Assembly (NCBI RefSeq): GCF_017589465.1
Contig: NZ_JAELYA010000007.1
Coordinates: forward strand, 273,431 to 337,430
Reading direction: 5' to 3'
DNA length: 64,000 nt
Source: Pseudomonas schmalbachii
GTDB taxonomy: Bacteria > Pseudomonadota > Gammaproteobacteria > Pseudomonadales > Pseudomonadaceae
How positions within the stretch are numbered: position 1 is the first letter of the stretch; the number at the start of each line of letters is the position of its first letter. The notes below the pieces were generated by a model. It ran no database searches. It was not told where the DNA came from and worked only from the letters and a program-made list of their open reading frames with translations. Below are positions 55,128 through 63,892 of the stretch, in pieces. The position numbers were made by a program, and so were the translations under genes.

Positions 55128-55878
55128 CACCGTCGTCCTCCTGGCCCTGGCCGCGTACCTGGGCCTGTGTATCGCGCTGTATGCCTTCCAGCGCTCGCTG
55201 ATCTACTTGCCGCAGCCGCGCGCCGTCGGTGGAGCGGAAAACCTGATGGCGCTGCCGACCGCCGATGCCACGGTGCTGGTGACGGTACGCCCGCACGCCG
55301 GGCCGAAGGCGCTGGTCTACTTCGGCGGCAATGCCGAGGACGTGTCGCAGAACCTGCCCTCCTTCGCCGAAGCCTTCCCCGAGCATGCCATCTACCTGCT
55401 GCACTACCGCAGCTACGGCGGCAGCGGCGGCTCGCCCTCCGAGGAGGCGATCCAGCGCGACGCCCTCACCCTGTTCGACCTGGTCCACGCCAGTCATCCG
55501 CAAATCGCCGTGGTCGGCCGCAGCCTGGGCAGCGGCGTGGCGATCAGCCTGGCCAGCCAGCGCCCGGCCGCGCGGCTGGTGCTGATCACCCCGTACAACA
55601 GCATCGAGGAACTGGGCCAGAAGCAGTTCCCGATCCTCCCGATACGCTGGCTGCTGCAGGACAAGTACCAGTCCTGGCGCTACGTATCGCACATCGAAGT
55701 GCCGACGCTGGTGCTGATCGCCGAACACGACGAGGTGATCCCGCGCTGGAGCAGCATGAAGCTCTACCGCCAGTTCAAGCCGGGCGTGGCGAAGCTGGAA
55801 GTGATCGCCGGGCGCGGCCACAACGACATTTCCGCCAGCGCCGACTACCTGCGTCTGCTCGGCCAGGCGCTGCCCTGA
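55111..55878 (+). CDS. Alpha/beta hydrolase, membrane-anchored
   Basis: 255 aa. N-terminal hydrophobic anchor about residues 4-27 (VTTVVLLALAAYLGLCIALY). The alpha/beta-hydrolase core has YFGGNAED (oxyanion), nucleophile VVGRSLGSGVAISLA (Ser in GRSLGSG), acid ALVLIAEHDEVIP and His in GRGHNDI. This is the BEM46/YfhR-type family (unknown ester substrate). Divergent from the ATPase. The start at 55111 lacks a good site (see the leader ORF). Confidence 0.85.
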   Translation: MRRTVTTVVLLALAAYLGLCIALYAFQRSLIYLPQPRAVGGAENLMALPTADATVLVTVRPHAGPKALVYFGGNAEDVSQNLPSFAEAFPEHAIYLLHYRSYGGSGGSPSEEAIQRDALTLFDLVHASHPQIAVVGRSLGSGVAISLASQRPAARLVLITPYNSIEELGQKQFPILPIRWLLQDKYQSWRYVSHIEVPTLVLIAEHDEVIPRWSSMKLYRQFKPGVAKLEVIAGRGHNDISASADYLRLLGQALP

Positions 55879-55946
55879 TCGACCGGCAGGCGGGGCCATG
55901 CGCCATAGGCCACACTTCATGACGGTGGCGGCGGAGGTTGCGCGAC

Positions 55947-56183
55947 ATGTGGCGAAAGATCCTGCGAATGCTGGGGGTACTGCTGGCGCTGGCCCTCATG
56001 CTCTCCATGGCCAGGGGTTATTACCGGCTGGTGGACGAGAAGGCCGGCCTTGAAACCGCCAACGAAATCCTGCTCGACGAAGGCAACCGGCTGGAAATCC
56101 TCAACCGCCTGCTGGGCGAAGAAAACGCCCGCCTGAAGAGCAACGCCGAAGACCAGCCGGAGCGCAGCGGCAAGTCCCCGTGA
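55947..56183 (+). CDS. Small membrane-anchored coiled-coil protein
   Basis: 78 aa. One transmembrane helix at about 5-24 (ILRMLGVLLALALMLSMARG) followed by a heptad-like charged helix (ETANEILLDEGNRLEILNRLLGEENARLK). GGAGG lies 9 nt before the ATG at 55947. I do not know the function. It precedes the papain-like protease gene on the same strand, but they need not be linked. Confidence 0.6.
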   Translation: MWRKILRMLGVLLALALMLSMARGYYRLVDEKAGLETANEILLDEGNRLEILNRLLGEENARLKSNAEDQPERSGKSP

Positions 56184-56262
56184 ACGCTCGTCTGCACGCC
56201 GCCTGCCGCACATCAGCCGTGATAATTTGAGCGATACCGACCAGATTCCGGTGGGTACATCC

Positions 56263-57384
56263 ATGTCGATGGCGCGTGGGCTCGTCCTGCTCCTCATTTG
56301 CGCGCCGCTTGCCCAGGAAGCGCACGCGGAGGGGACCTTCGAGCTCATTCCGCGAGAGTACCGCGCCAGGCCCGACAGCATCCTGCAGATCGACAACATG
56401 CCGCGCGTGCGCAGCCAGGGCGGCCTGGGTTTCTGCTACTCGTTCGTCGCCGCGACGCTGATCGACGAGGCCAACTGCTCGGCGCGCAACGTGGCCAACT
56501 GCGCCGCCGTTCCGGACAGCGAAAAAGCCTCCGTGCTCGACCTCGCGCGCTTCGGCAGGAAGCCGGCGGACGACGCCGACCGCGCCCAGCGCATCAGCTA
56601 CAGCGGCCTGCGTTACGGCGGCAGCCCGGAGGAAAGCCTGTACAACGGCGCGATCCGCACCAACGCCATCGTGCGCGAGTCCTGCGCCCCCTTCGAGCGC
56701 CTGACCAGCGATATCCAGAGCCGGCGAATCGCCACAATCCTGGATATCCGCAATATCAGCGCCATCGAGAGGGCCTACCGCAGAATCCAGCCCATGGTCG
56801 CCCGCTGCGGCAACTGCGCAGCCGTCGCCATCGACCATGCCATCCACGAGATACGCCGGCGCTACGATCTCGCCGTTTCCGACCGGGAGTTGGCGGCCGC
56901 CTTCGCGCAGGACAGCTACTCGAAATTCCTCGACCGCCTGCTGATTCCGCAGGTCTGCCGCACGTCGGACAACTTCATGCGGCTGGTCGGCGGCTGGCGG
57001 ATCGCCAACTACCCGGACCGGCTGGACGGCAAGTCCGAGTACTACCGGCTGCTGGCGAAGATCCGCGCAGTGCTCGCCAGCAAGCGCCCGCTCGGCATCA
57101 ACTTCTGCGCCGAAGACGACCTCAGGGCCACCTCGATGAAGAGCTGCGGCAAGATCAGCGTCAACGGCCGCGCCAGCGGTTACGGGCATACGGCGGTCAT
57201 CACCGGCTATCGCCTGGTCTGCACGAAGGAAGGCCGCTGCCGCGACTCGCTGCAGATCGTAAATTCCTGGGGCGCATCCTGGCAGGCAGACAACGACGAC
57301 GGCTGGATCGGCGCGCGGCCGCTGCTCGACCGGACGTTCTACGAACCCGAGGCGATCTTCTGGCTGGAGCCCACCGCTCGCTGA
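56263..57384 (+). CDS. Exported papain-like (C1 family) cysteine peptidase
   Basis: 373 aa. Signal peptide to about residue 22 (QEAHAEG). The papain active site is complete: oxyanion Gln52 and nucleophile Cys58 in VRSQGGLGFCYSFVAATL, His309 in GYGHTAVITGYR, Asn334 in LQIVNSWGASWQ. Papain-like enzymes are unusual in Pseudomonas; about ten extra cysteines suggest an oxidising compartment. No pro-domain of the usual type is seen, the mature catalytic Cys lies only about 35 residues after the signal. Start 56263 is chosen; an earlier TTG or GTG is possible. Confidence 0.85.
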   Translation: MSMARGLVLLLICAPLAQEAHAEGTFELIPREYRARPDSILQIDNMPRVRSQGGLGFCYSFVAATLIDEANCSARNVANCAAVPDSEKASVLDLARFGRKPADDADRAQRISYSGLRYGGSPEESLYNGAIRTNAIVRESCAPFERLTSDIQSRRIATILDIRNISAIERAYRRIQPMVARCGNCAAVAIDHAIHEIRRRYDLAVSDRELAAAFAQDSYSKFLDRLLIPQVCRTSDNFMRLVGGWRIANYPDRLDGKSEYYRLLAKIRAVLASKRPLGINFCAEDDLRATSMKSCGKISVNGRASGYGHTAVITGYRLVCTKEGRCRDSLQIVNSWGASWQADNDDGWIGARPLLDRTFYEPEAIFWLEPTAR

Positions 57385-57472
57385 TCGCCCGCTTCATCCC
57401 TTTGCAGCATTGACCGGCGCGGCTGCGCCGTTAGGATGCAGGCTTCGGTTCGCAGTCAGGGATACAGCCAAG

Positions 57473-57922
57473 ATGGCGGAAAGCAGCGCAGCAGCAACTC
57501 ACCACGAAGTCAGCACATTGCCCCAGCAGGGCCTCGATCCGCTGCTGACCCACCTGGGAATCTTCGGTGTACCGCTGGTCGACGAAGAAAGCTCGACCAT
57601 TCGCCTGGAACTGAAGCCGTTCCACATGAACGGCCATGACAGCGCCCACGGCGGAGTGCTGATGACGCTGATGGATATTGTCCTGGCCTGGAGCACGCGC
57701 CAGCATGGCGATGGCCGCGGCTGCGTCACCGTGGAACTGAAGACCAACTTCATGCGCCCGGGCGGCGCCGCCGGTAACGTGCTGGTGGCCAGCGGCAAGG
57801 TGCGCTCGGCCGGCAAGTCCCTGGCCTTCTGCGACGGCGAGATCCGCACCGAGGCGGGCGACCTGGTGGCGACCGCTTCGGCCATCTTCAAATACGTCGG
57901 CAAACCAAGCAACGCCTGCTGA
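57473..57922 (+). CDS. PaaI-type hotdog thioesterase
   Basis: 149 aa. DSAHGGVLMTLMDIVLAWSTRQ is the hotdog helix with the general base Asp; VTVELKTNFMRPG follows. Family length is normal. Acyl-CoA substrate unknown. The start at 57473 follows AGGGA; an upstream frame has no site. Confidence 0.85.
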   Translation: MAESSAAATHHEVSTLPQQGLDPLLTHLGIFGVPLVDEESSTIRLELKPFHMNGHDSAHGGVLMTLMDIVLAWSTRQHGDGRGCVTVELKTNFMRPGGAAGNVLVASGKVRSAGKSLAFCDGEIRTEAGDLVATASAIFKYVGKPSNAC

Positions 57923-57943
57923 TCCAGCGCTGGCCGGCTTCAC

Positions 57944-58027
57944 GTAGGTTGGCGCTGAACGAAGTGAAGCCCAACATCTGCCGAGCCGGTGGCACCGTTG
58001 GGCTTCGCAGGCTCAGCGCCAACCTAC
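57944..58027. repeat. GTAGGTTGG...CCAACCTAC element plus half copy
   Basis: Full copy 57944-58027 followed by a half copy ending at 58085, in the convergent gap between thioesterase and the HSL-type hydrolase. Confidence 0.9.
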
Positions 58028-58106
58028 GTGGAGCCCAACACTGGCCATGGCAGCGTTGGGCTTCGCAAGCTCAGCGCCAACCTACGAGCGCCAGCGGTGC
58101 CACGAC

Positions 58107-59468
58107 CTACGCGGCTTTTCGCTGTTTCGTTGGGCAGGTGCAGGCGTGTGGATAGGTCTGGCGCGCGCTGAGCGTATCCAGGCGGCTGTTGATCCGGCGC
58201 CGGAGCAGCGCAGTCGGCAGCGACCATGGTTTCAGCAGCAACCGGGTAGCACGCGCCGCCCTCGGCGAAGCCATGCGCAGCAGCATGTCGCGCCAGCGCA
58301 CGGTGGCCGCCCAGACGGTCACGGTGGCGGTGGTCAGCTCTCCCGCGGCACGCAGGCCCGAACCGGCCGGCGAAGGCTCATCGGCGATCTCGATGGTGCG
58401 GTCGGCCGCCGGCGCCTCATCGAATGCCGCCACCAGCGCCTCGCTGATGCGTTTCAGCACATCCCGGGCGGCGCCGAGCACCGAGTCGAAGTTGATGAAG
58501 CCGTGGAATTGCCCGGCGTAGTGCAGCATCTCCACCGGCACGCCGGCAGCGCGCAGACGCACGCCGTAATCCAGGCCATCGTCGCGGATCGGGTCGAAGC
58601 CCGCGGTGACGATCACCGCCGGCGGCAGGCCGCGCAGGTCGGGACTGCGACGCGGGGAATACCAGGGGTCCTCGATGTCCAGCGTCATGAGCGACTCGCT
58701 CAGCCGCTCTTCGAGCCAGGCCACCGCTTCGGCAGTCAGGAAGTAGCGGCCGTGGATGTTCTCCTCGTAGGACGGGAATTTCTCCACCAGTTCGGTGGCG
58801 GGATACACCATCACCTGCATGCGCAACGTCGGGCCGTCACGGCGGAGCAATTCCTGCGAGATGGCAGCGGTCAGGTTGCCGCCGGCGGAGTCGCCGCCGA
58901 GGGCCAGGCGCGTGGTGTCGATGCCCAGTTCGGCGCCGTTCTCGGCGATCCAGTTGACCGCCGCCAGCACGTCCTCGCGGCTCGCCGAGATCGTGTGCTC
59001 CGGCGCCAGCCGATAGCTGATGGCGACGGTGATGCAGCCGGCATAGTGGGCGATGTTGCGGCAGACCGAATCGGCGCTGTCCAGCCCGCCGATGACGAAG
59101 CCGCCGCCGAAGCACCAGAGGAAGGCGGGCAGCAGTTCGTCGGTATGGCTCGGCTTGAAAATTCGCAGGGTCATCGGCCCGCCCGGACCGACGATCACCT
59201 GTTCGGTCACCGAGGCGACGGGAATGCGCCGTCCAAGCGCCTTCGCGGCGAGCAGCCAGCCCTTGCGGAAGCTGTCCACGGAAAGCCTGTCGAGCGAAAC
59301 CTGCGGTGAAAGGTTGAGCATGCGCAGGATGGCCCGCGCTTCGCGATCGGGCTCACGGGCGCGCAGCACCTTCGGGAGTCCTACGTTCTGGTTCGGCGCT
59401 TGCGGGCTGGCAGTACCCGAGGCCGCTTTCTGGTCTTGCTGATTCTGCCGGACTTTCTTGTTGTTCAT
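58107..59468 (-). CDS. HSL-family alpha/beta hydrolase (esterase/lipase)
   Basis: 453 aa. Nucleophile Ser194 in LALGGDSAGGNLTAAIS; acid in TAGFDPIRDDG; His in YAGQFHGFINFDSV. The usual HGGG oxyanion motif is replaced by CFGGGFVIGG (residues 119-128), the His position being Cys-Phe. The N-terminal about 30 residues are Gln/Asn-rich and the C-terminal about 100 residues (after the His) extend beyond the family. The start at 59468 has AGGA 7 nt upstream. The substrate is unknown. Confidence 0.82.
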   Translation of the reverse strand: MNNKKVRQNQQDQKAASGTASPQAPNQNVGLPKVLRAREPDREARAILRMLNLSPQVSLDRLSVDSFRKGWLLAAKALGRRIPVASVTEQVIVGPGGPMTLRIFKPSHTDELLPAFLWCFGGGFVIGGLDSADSVCRNIAHYAGCITVAISYRLAPEHTISASREDVLAAVNWIAENGAELGIDTTRLALGGDSAGGNLTAAISQELLRRDGPTLRMQVMVYPATELVEKFPSYEENIHGRYFLTAEAVAWLEERLSESLMTLDIEDPWYSPRRSPDLRGLPPAVIVTAGFDPIRDDGLDYGVRLRAAGVPVEMLHYAGQFHGFINFDSVLGAARDVLKRISEALVAAFDEAPAADRTIEIADEPSPAGSGLRAAGELTTATVTVWAATVRWRDMLLRMASPRAARATRLLLKPWSLPTALLRRRINSRLDTLSARQTYPHACTCPTKQRKAA

Positions 59469-59710
59469 TTTTTTGTCCTGGTATGTGAACTCGAATGAAT
59501 CAAGACACAACATGCAGAGCGGTTTGTTGTTGCGGAGCCTCCCCGAATTACGCGATGGCCTTACGACGGTACGGCCTTGGGCTCACATTAGTGGACCGTC
59601 GGGTCAGGGCCAAGAGCCATATCGGCGGTATTCCCGACAGGCCCGAGGCCATTCCGGACAGACGCCGGTCAGACCGCGCTTGCCGTCGTGCGCGGCGATG
59701 GTCATGCTTG

Positions 59711-59730
59711 CACTGTATAAAGAGACAGTG
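59711..59730. promoter_or_regulatory. LexA box (SOS operator) before the FAN1 operon
   Basis: CACTGTATAAAGAGACAGTG contains CTG-N10-CAG, the SOS-box core, and its flanks are symmetric (CACTGT/ACAGTG). It ends 12 bp before the FAN1 ATG and overlaps a TATAAA-like -10 element, so LexA binding would block transcription. Confidence 0.82.
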
Positions 59731-59741
59731 CCCTGCCCGTG

Positions 59742-61394
59742 ATGCCGCTTCCGCCCGTCGCCGACTTCTATTACCTGACGAACTTCCTCACCGCCCTCGA
59801 CTGGATCGAGGAGCGGCACGAGCCCTTGCTGCTGGCCGACGAGCGCGATTTCATCGGCGATTTCCTCGCTCTGGAGCAGCCTTCGCAGGCGCTGCTGGTG
59901 CGTCTGGTGATGCGCAAGGGGCCGCACTTCCGCGCCAGCAAGCTGAACTATGCCGAGATCGGCTGCACCCGCCGGGCCGCCGCGCCGCTGCTGGAACTGG
60001 GCTGGATCAGCGACCGGCATGAGCTGGCCTTCGCGGAACTGCTGTCGCTGCTGCGCAAGGACGAACTGGTCGCGCGCTTCCGCGACGAACTGCCCTCCGC
60101 TGCACCGAAAAAAGGCGACCTGGCCGAACTTCTGGCCCATCACGCCGAACACAGCCGCAGCTTCGCCGAGTGGTATCCCGACCTCGACGACCCGCTCTAC
60201 AGCCTGGTCATCGGCGACCTCTGCGACCGCCTGCGCCTGCTGTTCTTCGGCAACCTGCGGCAGGACTGGTCCGAGTTCGTCCTCGCCGACCTGGGTGTCT
60301 ATCGCTACGAACAGGTGCCGTTCAGCGCCGATTCCCGGGCATTCCGCAATCGCGCCGACCTCGACGGCTACCTGCACCTGTGGCGCTGCGGCGAGCGGTT
60401 CGCCGCCGGGCTGGCGGTGGACGAGGTGGTCGGGCTGATCGGCGAGTTCGCCAGCGACAACCCCTTCCTGCAATCGCGCCACGCCCGCCTGCTGTTCCGC
60501 CTCGCCCAGCAACTGGAGCGCGAAGGCGAGCTGGAAGGGTCGCTGCGGCTCTACCAGCGAACGGTATTTCCCGGCTCGCGGCAACGGCAGATTCGCGTAC
60601 TGGAACGGCTCGCCCGCCTGCAGGAAGCGCACGAACTGGCGCAAATGGCGGCGAACGCGCCGGAAAGCGAGGCAGAAGCGCAACTGGTCGAACGCGCCCT
60701 GGTGCGCCTGAATCGCCTGCTCGGACTGCCCCGGCCGGCACGCGCTTCGGCAGCGGCGGAACAACGCTTCGACCTGTGCCTGCCTCCGATGGGCGAGGCC
60801 AGCGTCGAGCTGTGCGTGCGCGACCATCTGAACGAAGCCCAGGCGCCGGTGCACTACGTTGAAAACACGCTGATCAACAGCCTGTTCGGCCTGCTCTGCT
60901 GGGAAGCGATCTTCGCCCCGCTGCCGGGCGCCTTCTTCCACCCCTTCCATGCCGGCCCGGCGGACCTGCTCAGCGCCGACTTCGCCCAGCGCCGCGCCGA
61001 GCTGTTCGCCAGCAGTTTCGCGCTGATCGACAGCGGCGAATACGCGAGCAAGATCTGCCGCACCTGGCACGACAAGTTCGGCATCGTCTCGCCCTTCGTC
61101 TATTGGGACCTGCTCGACGCGGAACTGCTGGAACAGGCGCTGGCCTGCCTGCCCGCTGTTCATCTGAAGGCCTGGTTCGAGCGTCTGCTGCTGGACATCA
61201 AGGCCAACCGCGCCGGCATGCCGGACCTGATCCAGTTCTGGCCGGCCGAGCAGCGCTACCGGATGATCGAGGTGAAGGGCCCGGGCGACCGTCTGCAGGA
61301 CAACCAGAAGCGCTGGCTGGCGTTCTGCGCCGAGCACGGCATGCCGGTGGAAGTCTGTTACGTGACCTGGGCCGACGAGGGCAGCGCCCCATGA
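59742..61394 (+). CDS. FAN1-type structure-specific nuclease (VRR-NUC)
   Basis: 550 aa, the size of bacterial FAN1. The C-terminal VRR-NUC active site is MPDLIQFWP ... YRMIEVKGPGDRL (Asp495, Glu510, Lys512), preceded by a SAP-like and helical N-terminal portion (LVRLVMRKGPHFRASKLNYAEIG). P. aeruginosa FAN1 is a 5'-flap nuclease able to unhook interstrand crosslinks. The TGA overlaps the helicase ATG (ATGA). The LexA box directly upstream suggests SOS induction. ATG 59742 is chosen over GTG 59739; the ribosome binding site is weak. Confidence 0.9.
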   Translation: MPLPPVADFYYLTNFLTALDWIEERHEPLLLADERDFIGDFLALEQPSQALLVRLVMRKGPHFRASKLNYAEIGCTRRAAAPLLELGWISDRHELAFAELLSLLRKDELVARFRDELPSAAPKKGDLAELLAHHAEHSRSFAEWYPDLDDPLYSLVIGDLCDRLRLLFFGNLRQDWSEFVLADLGVYRYEQVPFSADSRAFRNRADLDGYLHLWRCGERFAAGLAVDEVVGLIGEFASDNPFLQSRHARLLFRLAQQLEREGELEGSLRLYQRTVFPGSRQRQIRVLERLARLQEAHELAQMAANAPESEAEAQLVERALVRLNRLLGLPRPARASAAAEQRFDLCLPPMGEASVELCVRDHLNEAQAPVHYVENTLINSLFGLLCWEAIFAPLPGAFFHPFHAGPADLLSADFAQRRAELFASSFALIDSGEYASKICRTWHDKFGIVSPFVYWDLLDAELLEQALACLPAVHLKAWFERLLLDIKANRAGMPDLIQFWPAEQRYRMIEVKGPGDRLQDNQKRWLAFCAEHGMPVEVCYVTWADEGSAP

Positions 61395-63667
61395 CCTATG
61401 CCATCGCCGTGCGCGCACTCTGCGAATTCACCGCCAAGGAAGGCGACCTCGACCTGCGCTTCACCCCCGCTCCGACCGCGCAGGAAGGCATCGCCGGGCA
61501 CGCCACCGTGGTCTCGCGCCGCGATGAGTCCTACATCTCCGAGCTGCCGCTGCGTGGCGAATATCCGGGTCTGCTGGTGAGCGGCCGCGCCGACGGCTAC
61601 GACCCGCTGACCAACCTGCTGGAAGAGATCAAGACCCACCGCGGCGACGTCGCGCGCATCCCGCAGAACCACCGGCTGCTGCACTGGGCACAGGTGAAGG
61701 TGTACGGCTGGCTGCTCTGCCAGCAGCTCGAAATGGAAGAGATCGACCTGGCGGTGGTGTACTTCAACGTCATCACGCAGAAGGAAACGCAGTTCCGCGA
61801 ACGCTTCTCTGCCGCCGACCTGCGCGCCTTCTTCGAACTGCAATGCAGCCGATTCGTCGCCTGGGCCGAGCAGGAAAGCGCCCACCGAGTGGCGCGCGAC
61901 CGGAGCCTGGAACATCTTCGCTTCCCCTACGCCGAGTTCCGCAGGGGCCAGCGCGCACTGGCGGAGGCGGTGTACCGCGCCGCCCGCGACGGCCGCACGC
62001 AGATGGCGCAGGCCACCACCGGCATCGGCAAAACCCTCGGCACGTTGTTCCCGCAGCTCAAGGCATTCCCCGGACAGAAGCTCGACCGCCTGTTCTTCCT
62101 CACCGCCAAGACGCCGGGACGCCAGCTCGCGCTGGATGCCCTCGCCACGCTGCGCAGCCAGGAAGACCACATGCCGCTGCGGGTGCTGGAACACGTCGCC
62201 CGCGACAAGGCCTGCGAGCATCCGGACAAGGCCTGCCACGGCGAATCCTGTCCGCTGGCCAAGGGCTTCTACGACCGCCTGCCGGCCGCGCGGCAGGCCA
62301 TCCTCGGGCGGCGCTGGATGACCCAGGAGCAAGTACGCGAAGTCGCCCTCGCCCATCAGATCTGCCCCTACTACCTGAGCCAGGAACTGAGCCGCTGGGC
62401 CGACGTGGTGGTCTGCGACTACAACTACTACTTCGACATGACCGCCCTGCTCTACGGCCTCACCGTGCTCAACGACTGGCGCGTGACGCTGCTGGTGGAC
62501 GAGGCGCACAACCTGATCGAGCGCGGCCGCGGCATGTACAGCGCGGAGCTGGACCAGGGCGAATTCAACGCCCTGCGCAAGGCCGGCCCGGCCTCGCTGA
62601 AAAGCGCGCTGGACCGCGTCAGCCGGCACTGGAACCAGCTCTACAAGGAGCAGGAAGAGCCCTACCGCATCTACCCGACCGCGCCGGACCTGTTCATCGC
62701 CGCGCTGCAGAAGGCGGTCAGCGCAATCACCGATCACCTGACCGACCACCCCACCGGCAACGACGCCGGGCTGCTGCGCTTCTACCTCGACGCCATGCTG
62801 TTCTGCCGCCTGGCCGAAGCCTACGGGCCGCACTCGCTGTTCGACGTCACCGTGGATCGCGGCGCCGGCTGGCGGCCGCAGGCGACCCTGTGCCTGCGCA
62901 ATATCGTGCCGGCGCCGTTCCTCGCCGAGCGCTTCGAGGCGGCGCACAGCACCACGCTGTTCTCCGCCACCCTCAACCCCGCGCACTACTACGCCGACCT
63001 GCTCGGCCTGCCGGAAGGCACCACCTGGCTGGACGTGGAGTCGCCGTTCCGCGCCGAGCAGTTGCAGGTCCACGCGCTGAGCAACCTGTCGACCCGCTAC
63101 CAGCACCGCGACGCCAGCCTCGCCCCGATCAGCACGCTGATGGCCCGCCAGTTCGCCGAACGCCCGGGCAACTACCTGGCCTTCTTCAGCAGCTACGCCT
63201 ACCTGGAACAGGCGCTGGAACGCTTCCGCAGCGATCACCCGCACATCCCGGTGTGGGCGCAGTCGCGCAGCATGAGCGAGGCCGAACGCCTAGGCTTCCT
63301 CGCCCGCTTCCACGCCGACTCGCAGGGCATCGGCTTCGCCGTGCTCGGCGGCGCCTTCGGCGAGGGCATCGACCTGCCCGGCGACCGCCTGATCGGCGCC
63401 TTCATCGCCACCCTCGGCCTGCCGCAGGTGAACCCGATCAACGAGGAAATCAAGCAGCGCATGCAGGCGATGTTCGGCAATGGCTACGACTACACCTACC
63501 TCTACCCGGGCCTGCAGAAGGTAGTGCAGGCGGCCGGACGGGTGATCCGCACCACCGAGGACAGCGGCGTGATCTACCTGCTCGACGACCGCTTCAACCA
63601 GCCGGCAACGCGGAGGCTGTTGCCGGGATGGTGGCGACCGGAGCGGTTGAGGTTGCCGAGGGAATAA
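61391..63667 (+). CDS. Cas4-like nuclease domain fused to a DinG/XPD-type Fe-S helicase
   Basis: 758 aa. Residues about 1-130 form a PD-(D/E)XK Cas4-like fold with Asp68, Glu79, Lys81 and QVKVY (Gln101, Tyr105). The XPD-like superfamily 2 helicase follows: Walker A TTGIGKT (211-215), Fe-S cysteines C275, C282, C287 and C325, and the DEAH box VDEAHNL (370-373). Motif VI is near VVQAAGRVIRT. It probably unwinds and trims DNA together with FAN1, with which it is translationally coupled. No separate DinG gene context is needed. The function is inferred from domains. Confidence 0.9.
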   Translation: MTYAIAVRALCEFTAKEGDLDLRFTPAPTAQEGIAGHATVVSRRDESYISELPLRGEYPGLLVSGRADGYDPLTNLLEEIKTHRGDVARIPQNHRLLHWAQVKVYGWLLCQQLEMEEIDLAVVYFNVITQKETQFRERFSAADLRAFFELQCSRFVAWAEQESAHRVARDRSLEHLRFPYAEFRRGQRALAEAVYRAARDGRTQMAQATTGIGKTLGTLFPQLKAFPGQKLDRLFFLTAKTPGRQLALDALATLRSQEDHMPLRVLEHVARDKACEHPDKACHGESCPLAKGFYDRLPAARQAILGRRWMTQEQVREVALAHQICPYYLSQELSRWADVVVCDYNYYFDMTALLYGLTVLNDWRVTLLVDEAHNLIERGRGMYSAELDQGEFNALRKAGPASLKSALDRVSRHWNQLYKEQEEPYRIYPTAPDLFIAALQKAVSAITDHLTDHPTGNDAGLLRFYLDAMLFCRLAEAYGPHSLFDVTVDRGAGWRPQATLCLRNIVPAPFLAERFEAAHSTTLFSATLNPAHYYADLLGLPEGTTWLDVESPFRAEQLQVHALSNLSTRYQHRDASLAPISTLMARQFAERPGNYLAFFSSYAYLEQALERFRSDHPHIPVWAQSRSMSEAERLGFLARFHADSQGIGFAVLGGAFGEGIDLPGDRLIGAFIATLGLPQVNPINEEIKQRMQAMFGNGYDYTYLYPGLQKVVQAAGRVIRTTEDSGVIYLLDDRFNQPATRRLLPGWWRPERLRLPRE

Positions 63668-63697
63668 AACGCTGTTGTAGGAGCAACTGTCTTATTC

Positions 63698-63815
63698 CCC
63701 TCACCCTAACCCTCTCCCAAGGGGAGAGGGGACTGTTCGGAGTTGCCGGTTGGCACGGCACTCATCCCGATGCCAATCAGCCCCCTCTCCCTCCGGGAGA
63801 GGGTTGGGGTGAGGG
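63698..63815. repeat. CCCTCACC...GGGTGAGGG element
   Basis: 118-bp third copy of the family that also lies in the carboxylase gene. It follows the helicase stop by 30 bp. Confidence 0.9.
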
Positions 63816-63839
63816 AGCCGGCAACGCGAGAGCATCTTC

Positions 63840-63892
63840 GTAGGAGCGGCCCATGGCCGCGATAGGGCGAAGCTCGCGGGCATGGCCCGCTT
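63840..63892. repeat. GTAGGAGCGGCCCATGGCCGCG element
   Basis: Related to the 36387 element; the far end is degenerate. The rest of the window (to 64000) shows no gene. Confidence 0.7.
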
